Positions 22,575-30,645 of a stretch of DNA of 64,000 bases are shown here, piece after piece (the stretch's first letter is position 1; every line of letters starts with the position of its first letter). Origin of the DNA: Symbiodinium microadriaticum (taxonomy: Eukaryota > Sar > Dinophyceae > Suessiales > Symbiodiniaceae). The DNA is taken from the NCBI GenBank assembly GCA_001939145.1, contig LSRX01000427.1:25538-89537 (forward strand). Direction: 5' to 3'. The notes under the pieces are model-generated. The model was not told the origin of the DNA and did not search any database. It was given only the letters and a program-made list of their open reading frames with translations. The position numbers and the translations under genes were made by a program.

Positions 22575-22735
22575 GTTTGTGTGGGCTGGATGGGTGTGGG
22601 CATGTGTGTGTGTGTGTTGTACGTTGTGGGGGGGTGGCTGGGGTGTGGTGGTTGTGGGTTTGGGCGTGGGTGTGGGGGTGGGGGTCGGAGTCGGGGTGGG
22701 GGTGGGTTGATGTGGGTTGGTGTGGGTTCTAGTGT
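22575..22735 (+). repeat. G/T-rich simple sequence (GGGTGTGG type)
   Basis: The + strand here is almost free of A and C, with runs such as GTGGGGGTGGGGGTCGG. G-runs are closely spaced. Confidence 0.85.
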
Positions 22736-23010
22736 GGTGTGGGTATGTTGCGGTATGTTATTTTGCGCAGATGTCATCTCCATTTGGAGGAGACAGTGAT
22801 CCGTGAGCTGGAGTCCTGCTTGCCAAAGAGCCAGAAGGAGATTTGCAGTTGTAGAAGAAGTTCTGTTGGGCAAGAAGCACGTGTTCTGTTGGTTCTGCAG
22901 GACACCGGCGATATCTGCGGGGTTGAGCTCAGAGTGGCGCCTGCTCAGACATTTTTGGTTTGTAGGGAGAAGGTGTTAAGATTCCTCGAATTGACCCCGT
23001 GGCTGTGTGG

Positions 23011-23094
23011 TGTTCGTGTGTGTGTGTGTGTGTGTGTGCGTGTGTGCGTGCGTGCGTGCGTGCGTGTGTGTGCGTGGGTGTGTGTGTGTGTGTG
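23011..23094 (+). repeat. (GT)n microsatellite with GC interruptions at left edge of Penelope-like element
   Basis: The (GT)n/(GTGC)n tract runs directly into the left 278-bp direct repeat, which starts TGTGTGGAACACC. Confidence 0.93.
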
Positions 23095-23366
23095 GAACAC
23101 CTGTTTGCCAAGGTTTGAATGCTTTTAACATTGCAGGGGGATGCCCCACACCTGAAGAGTGGGCCATCTAACAAAGAGGCTCTTAAGAGTGCGCTGATAT
23201 GGTTCTGGGACGCTGGAACCACGTACCTGCGAGTTTTTTCCTTTCTGCTGATTGCAAGTGATGATGGCGAGAGGCTATGCCAAAATCCCCTTCAGGTCCC
23301 ACTCCTCTGTGTTGGAAAGACTGCTATCATGTATGCTAAATCAGCCCAGAGGGAGGATTGCACGAG
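23089..23366 (+). repeat. Left 278-bp direct repeat (pseudo-LTR candidate)
   Basis: It is about 95% identical to 29668-29945 (roughly a dozen substitutions and two compensating single-base indels). It does not start TG and end CA as retroviral-type LTRs do, and both copies abut GT tracts. Confidence 0.9.
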
Positions 23367-23426
23367 TGTGGTTCTAGACGGCTTTCGCCTGTCGTGTCGT
23401 CTACGGTAGGGTTGCCTACTGCAACG

Positions 23427-23562
23427 GCCCTGATCGGCCCAGTTACAGTCCGGGACCCTGATCGGTCCGAGCCCTGATCGGCTTTACTAACTAGACCTCA
23501 GAGTCTCGAGCCAGCAAATACTCTTCGGAGTAATCATGTTTTAGTCTGAGGCCTGATCGCCT
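23427..23562 (+). promoter_or_regulatory. Array of four mini-hairpins with identical CTGATC loop
   Basis: There are four stems, GGCC/GGCC (near 23427), GGACC/GGTCC (near 23454), AGCC/GGCT (near 23471) and AGGC/GCCT (near 23549). Each encloses the same six bases, CTGATC. Stem sequences differ but stay paired, which suggests selection on structure. The array ends a few bases before the first ATG of ORF1, so it would lie in the 5' leader of the element's RNA. Function unknown. Confidence 0.55.
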
Positions 23563-23564
23563 AG

Positions 23565-24593
23565 ATGAAGTCGGGAATGCTTGCGGACTTCTACAGAGTC
23601 GTCCAGTCTGATTCAGAATCATTCTCCTCTGGACGCATTTCCACAGCTTCGTTCAGATCAAAGAGCAATTCGGAAAGTCAGTGCCTTTCGTCGTGTGCCA
23701 TGCCGTCTTGGAACACGTGGCAATCCGGAGACTCAAGCACCACTTGGCAAGAAGACAACGAAGAATCAAGCACCACTTGGCCAAAAGACAAGTGGGATGC
23801 AAACAACAGTTGGTGGCAAAGCTCTGACTTGAACCCCTCGGCTGTTTCTACACCTTCGCTGCCCTCGTCTTTTGTTTCCGACTACCAGCACTTTGACAAA
23901 ACCCTTCTTGGGAAAGGTGCTCATGTCTTGTACAAACAAGTGCAGCCAACAGAATGGTCCCGCAAATCGGGCCTGGCTGGCCGCGATGTCACTGACATCC
24001 GTGCATATGAACTCTCGCATCGTGGATTAGGAGATTTTTCCTTTCGTCTTTTGTCAGAAGGCCGCCACCAGAGTATAGTCTGGGCGAAAAGCGGATCAGA
24101 ATCAGTCCTTCTCACCGCTCTTCTCAAAACGATCCGAGAGAGCGGAATTTCCACTGATGAAGCAGCCAAAGCCTGCCACAAGGATGCCTCTCCAGACGAA
24201 CACAAAGAGGCGATGAAGTTCATGGAACCCCTAGCTCAAGAGTTGATGAATTGCATTGCAACCAAAGCGCCGGTGCAAAATTCGGATGCCTCGGAAGAAG
24301 CTGAGCTAGCCATCAGGTACTGGGTTTCAAACAATTGCCTTCAAGACTACACCTTGTTTCTTCGTACTCCGTGCTCATCGTACCGAGAAGCATGGATTAC
24401 GGAGCACTGTTTAATAGGGATGTGGCAGCCTAAGCTCAACCACCCCTACATTGTGTCCTTTTTGAAGCGAAGCGCACTGGGCTTTCGTCCCAACAAGCGC
24501 ATACGGAACACAGTGTCCTCAAAGTTTGGGCTAAGGTTATGGAGGAAGCTTAGAAAGAAGCTTCACAAACAGCTACAACCTGAACCCTTTTAG
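23565..24593 (+). CDS. Element ORF1: possible GIY-YIG-type endonuclease C-terminal signature
   Basis: This is an intact 342-codon ORF. Residues 1-95 are Ser/Trp/Asn-rich and probably disordered (repeated TTWQEDNE/TTWPKDKW). Residues about 105-200 are mixed alpha/beta. The segment DYTLFLRTPCSSYREAWITE (about 265-284) continues as HCLIGMWQPKLNHPYI. This resembles the end of GIY-YIG nucleases, where a Glu in a REqyWI helix is followed by PxLN. The GIY and YIG strands themselves are not recognisable, so the call is tentative. The C-terminus is strongly basic (KFGLRLWRKLRKKLHKQL). It lies just upstream of the reverse transcriptase on the same strand, consistent with an N-terminal endonuclease. Confidence 0.42.
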   Translation: MKSGMLADFYRVVQSDSESFSSGRISTASFRSKSNSESQCLSSCAMPSWNTWQSGDSSTTWQEDNEESSTTWPKDKWDANNSWWQSSDLNPSAVSTPSLPSSFVSDYQHFDKTLLGKGAHVLYKQVQPTEWSRKSGLAGRDVTDIRAYELSHRGLGDFSFRLLSEGRHQSIVWAKSGSESVLLTALLKTIRESGISTDEAAKACHKDASPDEHKEAMKFMEPLAQELMNCIATKAPVQNSDASEEAELAIRYWVSNNCLQDYTLFLRTPCSSYREAWITEHCLIGMWQPKLNHPYIVSFLKRSALGFRPNKRIRNTVSSKFGLRLWRKLRKKLHKQLQPEPF

Positions 24594-24624
24594 CTCAAAC
24601 GTCGGTCAGCATGGGAGATAATTA

Positions 24625-26571
24625 TTGTTTAATCTTACATGCTTCAGTCGAGCCCCATTTGAAGAGGCTAAAAGACTGCGCAGTGACCGCTATTTACCTG
24701 ATGAGATTTACTCGCTCATTCGTTTGAGCAACTGTTTGGAGGAGCCGGGAAAGAGCAAAGCCCGTAAGCTCCTCAAATCTGTTTGCATGTACAGAAATAT
24801 GTCGTGGCCCAGATCAGCCTTGGGACTTCAACTTCGATATACTTCCAATCCCAGTTTCAGCTTGGATGTGTCTGCTTGGATCAGGAAACAGATTGTGAGA
24901 TTTAAACACATACTGGTCCCGTTTCACCTTCCTCTCTTCAAGATCAGGGAAGGACCACATCAAACTTTAAAAGATTTCCTTCACAATTTCAAAGATTGGG
25001 ATGCCTGGCTGCAACATCACTCTATTGATGATGTGCCGTGCCCGTGCCACAAGTTTGCTGCCCAGTTACCGGAGACGTGCATGACCCATGGTCATGTCGT
25101 TGCGGGCATCGAACAATTAGGTTGCTTGCACCATTCCTTGGAGAAGCTAGGGTCGGGAAGTGCTGCTTCCGCCTTTTTCCGGCGAAGCATGAATGTTTCA
25201 AGCACAATGCTAAGATGTTTTCTTCTTGGAGGAGAAAGCACTGTCTTCCTCAAAGCTTGGAGCTTGAATTTCGTTCAGTTCTCCAAAGTCAATGGGAGAA
25301 CCACATTCAACATTTGAGCCGTGAAGCCAGGCTCACATGGAAAGATGTGCCTGTAGCACGAAGTATGCTTCATAAGCATTTCGTGGTTCATTGCGAAGAT
25401 CATGAACCGAACCACCTCATGGTGTTTTGCCCTCAATTCTATCTCCGGGCAGCCATGAGAACTTGGCAGGACCCAGATGTATTTGAACCTGTTGAAGGCT
25501 CCCAAGAGCAATTGACCGCTTGGGTCCTGGATCGTATCCCTGCACTGTTGAAAAGGAGATACAGATGGGGCATAAGCCCCTCAGGCACTCTCCCTGTAGG
25601 ATTTATCTTACTAAAGAGAAAAAAAGAATTTTTGAAGGGGAGAACGATAATATCGTACTCCAACAGTTGCATCAAAGAGCTGCTAAAAGCAGCAGCTCAA
25701 GCAATTCTCCTTATGATTCGTTTAGTGTGGCCGGAGGCCATGGGGCTAGCAACCACGCCCCAGCTGTGGAAGAGCTTGCACGGCTTTCTGTACCGTACTC
25801 ATCCCACTGTCCACCTAGCGGAAGTCAACGATGATTTGGTGAGTTTTTTCAATTCGGTGCCCAGGCAACAGATCCTGGATTCTTTGTTAGCCTTGATACG
25901 ACTCTATCAGGACAGAGAGTATCCACAGCATATCTCGGTATGTCTCCAGAAGAGACCCAACTGTGAATCAGCCTGGCCTGGCAAACCATGGGCCAGAAGT
26001 GCAAAGCACGTTCGGTTTTTGCATGTTTCCGATCTTATTGATATAGTCAAAGTTTCCTTCGATGCGGGTGTATTCACCACGCTGGGGCTGCTATTCAGGC
26101 AGCACAGGGGAACATGTATAGGAAATCAAATTTCTCTAGTCCTTAGCAGCTTACCTGTCATCCAGCGCGAATCCAGCTGGCAGAGGGAGTGGGCACAGTT
26201 TTTAGAATCAGCTCGGTTTTTCAACACTGCAGCTTCTGAAGTGTTTATCTGCAGGTATGTAGATAACCGACTGATACTGTGCGATGAGACCGCTTTCACA
26301 TCACTGCCTGAAGGATTTTCAGAATCTCTCCTTCTATGGGGGGACTATCCAGCTTGAAGAAGTCACCAACCATCAAATCTTGGGGTTTCGACTCAACGCC
26401 GCCAGCAGAACTGTGACCTACATTCAGCCTGAGAAGGCTTGGTCCATTAGAAGTCCTTTGTCGGCGGGTAGCTGGTCAGCTAGGATTTCAGGTTATCTTT
26501 CTCGGAAAGCCTTGATTGTACAGTATTCATGGCCTCCGAACTGCGCATCGATCCCTCTCCGGGTCTTTTAG
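24625..26571 (+). pseudogene. Penelope-like reverse transcriptase, frameshifted
   Basis: There are three frames in order. 24625-about 25150 includes IDDVPCPCHKF, a CxC motif followed by Cys and HxH. The frame then shifts and 25160-26320 carries the RT core: GRTIISYSNS (motif 2), roughly 60 residues before motif A that may be the fingers insertion, VNDDLVSFFNSVP (motif A, Asp present), QHRGTCIGNQISLVLSS (motif B) and ICRYVDNRLIL (motif C). A second shift near 26315-26330 leads to FYGGTIQLEEV...LGFRLN and IRSPLSAGSWSARISGYLSR (thumb). Motif C is YVDN instead of YVDD. The + strand orientation matches ORF1. Confidence 0.68.
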
Positions 26572-26816
26572 GAATGAAAAGGGGCGCTGATACTTGCGAA
26601 TGAGCATCGCTCGACCCGCATTGGTGCGCCAAGCTTGCCAGGGAGCCATTATTACCCATTGATCCGGGTAGGGGTTCTCAAGAAGTTGCTCCCTGTAAAG
26701 GAGATACTGGCTCAAGGTGGACAGTCCCTCAGGGATATGGTCCACGGCCGTGCGGCCTTGAAGTTGGAGATCCAACTGAGACGAGACGTCTGCAACGTCT
26801 GCAGACAGAAGGTCTT

Positions 26817-27458
26817 TCAAAAATTGCTCGCCAGCATTCTTGGCAGCAACAGCTTGTACAACTGCACAGGGTGACGAGGACCCTTGAGCTGCAGGGGCAG
26901 CTTGTCGTTCAGCTTGAAACGGAGCTTGAAACGAAGCTGAAGCTTGGCCCGGGTGTTCGACTGATCACCACTTGCTTGCTGCGCTTTGGTTGGAGCAAGC
27001 GGCGGCCTTGCTGGGTGAGCCGGCTTGCGGTCATCTCTTTGTGGGGCCGGTCCGGTCGGAAATGTTCCGCTGAACCAGCCAGGAGGTACTTGTGGCTGAT
27101 ACGGCCTTGGGGGTGAATAATACGGCCAGGTGGGCCAGCTTTGCGCACTCTGGGGAGAATGTGCAGCCGGGAAGGGGTGCCCCCATTGGCCCGGAAAATA
27201 GTTTGTGGGTGCCGGTAGGCTCTGCTGTGGCTGGGCGTGCGGCTCCGCCGACACCTCCTAGACACCGACCGTTCTTGATTTCTGGGCGAGTAATTGTACA
27301 CGCCTCGACCGATGTGGGGGAGCTGTACTGGGTCGAGGCCTTGGCGGTGGTGCTGCAAGGGCCAGTTGGGGTGGCGCTTGGGCCTGTATTGGTAGGCTAG
27401 GGGTCGGAGCCCCTGCTTTCCCGTCCCCACAAAAAAACTGAAACACATAGGATGACAT
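26817..27458 (-). pseudogene. Proline-rich ORF with one premature TAG
   Basis: On the minus strand an ATG at 27458 opens 66 codons (start MSSYVFQFFCGDGK, then Pro/Ala-rich). The frame stops at TAG (27258-27260) and continues in the same frame for another 145 codons, rich in Pro, Tyr and Trp (SWPTWPYYSPPRPYQPQVPP) and then basic. It could be the N-terminal, gag-like part of another element inserted in reverse. No domain is recognised. Confidence 0.38.
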
Positions 27459-27635
27459 GGCTCAGGGGCTTACGTTTGGCCTGAGGTACTCAGATCAGAA
27501 AAGGCTACGCCGCTACGCATCCAGACATGGAAAAGCAACATCAGCCAAGTTAGAAGCTTTCAGGCGCAGTTTCAAAGGCACGTCTAAATGTCTTTGCCAG
27601 CACCTCAGGAGCTGTTCAGGAGCTGTGTGATGTAT

Positions 27636-28067
27636 TTACATCAGCGTGTCGGGACATTCACTCAGAAGCAAAAAGTGACATGCACACCGATATCGTGCCT
27701 TTACAAGCATTTTGGCACACGCCGTGCCCGAAGGCAACCGGCGATGAAACTCCATGGGATCTCCCAGGGTAGGTGAGACCGGCCTTGAACGCTCAGGATG
27801 GTTACTTGGTGAAATAGGGCTCGGCTCAACTTTGGAAGATGAGTGCTTTCGCTTCTTCTGCCGTTTGGATGTCTTTTTGTGCTCCTTGTTGTCCTTCTCG
27901 TCCTTGGATTTCCCAGACCCCTTGGACTTGGAACTTTTTCGAGCCTTGCTTTTGGTGTCACCAACTGTAGTAGATGAAGATTTCAGCTTGTCTCCAGTTG
28001 GTTCAAAAGCTGAATGCCATGAACTCGTTTCTTCAGAGCAAACAGAAGAACACTTCTGAGGGTCCAT
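27636..28067 (-). CDS. Lys/Ser-rich basic ORF, unknown
   Basis: From an internal ATG (MDPQKCSSVC) at about 28067 the minus-strand frame encodes a low-complexity basic region (KSKARKSSKSKGSGKSKDEK and more), followed by SPISPSNHPERSRPVSPTLG. It resembles nuclear, RS/KS-type disordered tails. It overlaps a coding-looking + strand frame (27974-28288), and only one of the two can be real. It lies upstream of the minus-strand proline-rich ORF, so the two may be parts of one reverse-oriented element. Confidence 0.3.
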   Translation of the reverse strand: MDPQKCSSVCSEETSSWHSAFEPTGDKLKSSSTTVGDTKSKARKSSKSKGSGKSKDEKDNKEHKKTSKRQKKRKHSSSKVEPSPISPSNHPERSRPVSPTLGDPMEFHRRLPSGTACAKMLVKARYRCACHFLLLSECPDTLM

Positions 28068-29111
28068 GGCAGGAAGCGAGGTTGAAAGGCAGTAACATCT
28101 CCCTGGTGGGAGGAAAAACATATGGCTTCCAAGCACACACGATAAAAGAGCATGAGTGCTGCGAGGTGCATCGAAATCAAAAAGTGCAACATCGAGATCT
28201 CACGGCAGCACACTGTCAGGAAATCCTCGAGCTATGTACAGATTGCGAAGAACCTGTTGAGCCTTTTTTCAGAGCCGGTGCCTCCTAGTTTTTCGGCTTC
28301 ATTGAATGCATTTTGCAAGCAAGATTAAACTATGAACGGCGCCTCACGGAAGGCGCAACCTGGTTCCAAGAACTGGAGGAAAATGTGGTAGGCTATAGAT
28401 TTCGCTGCGAGGGCTCTTGCTGCCCAGAATTGGCACCTGTGGGCCCATGCCACCACCAGAGAAGGAGCAACAGGCATTTTGGCCACGGGCAAGGTCCTGC
28501 CCACAGACCATGCTGTTTCCTGAGGAGGACACCTATTCCTTTTATGGGCGAAGTACTCCCAATCCGGAATGGAACCAGGGAGTTATACAGATTGCCAGCA
28601 AATGTTTTCACTCCACAAAAAAATTGCTCTGGAGTGGTTTTCGCTGGCCTGTTGCCGTCCGGCCATGTTAAAGGAAAAAGTGCATCTGTCAGCTATGAAA
28701 ATAACCTGCCAAAGTTTCATGCACTTGTGCATAGCTGCTCCTCAGATCGCCGCTGGGCTATACGATTTTGTAGCCGCCCGCATCGATTTCATTTTTGTTC
28801 TTTCTGAGCGGGCCACAGCAAATTTTCCTCAGCAAGCAGGCCAACCAGCAGGAAGAGGGCGCAAAGCCATTCAAGGCCAGCCCACCCTTGCTATTACAGA
28901 TGGGTCAACAGCAGATGACTCCTGGGGCCCATGGCATTCGTCTCGTGAGTCTTTCGTGCTCACGATGTACATAGCAAGGCCAGAGAGGGAAATCCCTGCG
29001 GAAATGCTAACACCAGGAGCACCTGAAACAGCTCCAGCTGTCACGCCAGAGGCTTCCGATTTAGAGGACCTCATGGCCTCTGCCAAAGCTTTTCGTGGGG
29101 ATGGTGCATGA
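27990..29111 (+). pseudogene. Unknown coding-looking remnant, several frames
   Basis: Successive frames on the + strand look protein-like: SLVGGKTYGFQAHTIKEHEC (near 28100), WFQELEENVVGYRFRCEGSC (near 28365), MLFPEEDTYSFYGRSTPNPE (near 28515) and a final 180-codon ORF (28569-29111) with ITCQSFMHLCIAAPQIAAGL and an acidic, Pro/Ala-rich tail. Frame changes every 100-300 bases indicate a decayed gene, perhaps the third ORF of the surrounding element. Family unknown. Confidence 0.35.
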
Positions 29112-29268
29112 TTGGCTATACACAGCATTGCACAGCGCTCAGCAAAAGACCTGAATGCTTTTGTTGTTTTTGTTTTTGTTGCTGTTCAGCTTCATGTCTT
29201 GATGCTATGCCGTAGGTAGGTATTCGTCCAAATATCTCGTCAGCCTTTCATTTCAAACTTGTCCAGCC

Positions 29269-29615
29269 ATGCGGCGCAAAGCGGATGATGCCTTTCTCCC
29301 TCATAGTGGGGATCAGCTACCCGAAGATCCGCGATCGAGCAAGACCGCCCCACAACCATCAAGGACCAGAACAGTAATGGTCCACAACCTTCCCATTGAA
29401 GGATGTGAAGATGGTGTTACTTCAATTCAGAAGTACCAGCAGATGGCATCATAGACGACATCAAGAAGAACATTAGTGAGAGACTCACCAATAAAAGATT
29501 TCATTTGCCTCGTAGAGTTTTCCATCTCCAACTCCGAGGTGTACATCAGCCTTCTTTCAAACAGCTGAAAAGCTTGGAACAATCCGCTGAGTTTACCTTT
29601 CAATGGTCGGAGTGA
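29269..29615 (+). pseudogene. Short coding-looking remnant before the right direct repeat
   Basis: A frame from 29269 (SSKTAPQPSRTRTVMVHNLP) stops at 29454. A shifted frame then reads KNISERLTNKRFHLPRRVFH to a stop near 29613. It is probably the last part of the element's coding region. Confidence 0.3.
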
Positions 29616-29667
29616 GTATGCTGGGTCATAGAAGAAGCCAAGTGGCTACCGCGCATAGCGGGGTGTC

Positions 29668-29945
29668 TGTGTGGAACACCTGTTTGCCAAGGTTTGAATT
29701 GCTTTTAACATTGCAGGGGGATGCCCCACACCTGAAGAGTGGGCATCTAACAACGAGGCTCTTCAGAGTGTGCTGCTATGGTTCTGGGACGCTGGAACCA
29801 CGTACCTGCGAGCTTTTTCCTTTCTGCTGATTGCAAGTGATGATGGCGAGCGGCTAAGCCAAAATCCTCTTCAGGTCCTACTCCTCTGTGTTGGAAAGAC
29901 TGCTATCATGTATGCTAAATCAGTCCAGAGGGAGGATTGCACGAG
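29668..29945 (+). repeat. Right 278-bp direct repeat (pseudo-LTR candidate)
   Basis: This is the partner of 23089-23366 in direct orientation. It is followed at once by (GT)n and then a TGTC-type satellite. Confidence 0.9.
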
Positions 29946-29946
29946 A

Positions 29947-30215
29947 GTGTGTGTGTGTGTGTGTATTTGTGTTTGTCTGTCTGTCTTTCGGTCGGTCTGT
30001 CTGCCTGTCTGTCCTTCTGTCCGTCTGTCCGACTGCCCGCCTGGCTGGCTGGCTGCCTGCCTGTCTGCCTGCCTGGCTGGCTGTCTGTCTGTCCATATGT
30101 CCGTCAGTCTGTTTTGGTCCGTCTGTGCCTGTCTGTCTCCGGTCCGTCCGTGTGTCCGTCTGTCTGCGTGTCCGGGTGTCTCTGCGCCTCCATCTCTGTG
30201 TCTGTCTTTCGGTCG

Positions 30216-30247
<32 letters not shown>

Positions 30248-30589
30248 GCCCGCCTGGCTGGCTGGCTGCCTGCCTGTCTGCCTGCCTGGCTGGCTGTCTG
30301 TCTGTCCATATGTCCGTCAGTCTGTTTTGGTCCGTCTGTGCCTGTCTGTCTCCGGTCCGTCCGTGTGTCCGTCTGTCTGCGTGTCCGTGTGTCTCTGCGC
30401 CTCCATCTCTGTGTCTGTCTTTCGGTCGGTCTGTCTATCTGTCTGTCTGCCTGGCTGGCCGGCTGGCTGTCTGTCTCTGTTTCGGTCCCTCTGTCTGTGT
30501 TTGTCTGTGTCTGTCTCTGTCTATCTCTGTCTATCTCTGTCCGTCTCTGTCTGTCTCTGTCTGTGTGTGTGTGTGTGTCTGTTTGTCTT

Positions 30590-30639
<50 letters not shown>

Positions 30640-30645
30640 AAGCAG
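29947..30645 (+). repeat. (GT)n, TGTC-type satellite with two ~215-bp higher-order units, and (CT)n
   Basis: A (GT)n tract is followed by degenerate TGTC repeats. A long block starting TTCGGTCGGTCTGTCTG recurs at 29987, 30208 and 30421, that is, units of 221 and 213 bases carrying landmark words such as CCATATGTCCGTCAG. The array ends in (TCTG)n and (CT)n. All long ORFs here are simple-repeat artefacts. Confidence 0.93.

Larger units (their letters stand above)
23089..29945 (+). mobile_element. Penelope-like retroelement candidate with pseudo-LTRs and N-terminal endonuclease-like ORF
   Basis: The layout is (GT)n, 278-bp repeat (23089-23366), hairpin array, ORF1 (23565-24593), broken reverse transcriptase frame (24625-26571), about 3 kb of mixed remnants, 278-bp repeat (29668-29945), then (GT)n and (TGTC)n. 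Known Penelope-like elements with N-terminal GIY-YIG endonuclease (Naiad/Chlamys group) have pseudo-LTRs, prefer microsatellite targets, carry a CxC motif between endonuclease and RT, and have an insertion in the RT fingers. Each of these has a visible counterpart here. The 26.6-29.5 kb part does not fit the usual plan and may include a nested insertion. The copy is inactive, with at least two frameshifts. Confidence 0.55.

Noticed and set aside
23089-23366. Hammerhead ribozyme in the direct repeat (expected for canonical Penelope elements)
   Set aside because: No CTGATGA plus GAAA core in suitable spacing was seen. N-terminal-endonuclease Penelope-like elements are reported to lack it.
23089-29945. 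Endogenous retrovirus or Gypsy/Copia LTR element
   Set aside because: The repeats lack TG...CA ends, no protease, RNase H or integrase was found with the RT, and the RT motifs fit Penelope-like enzymes better.
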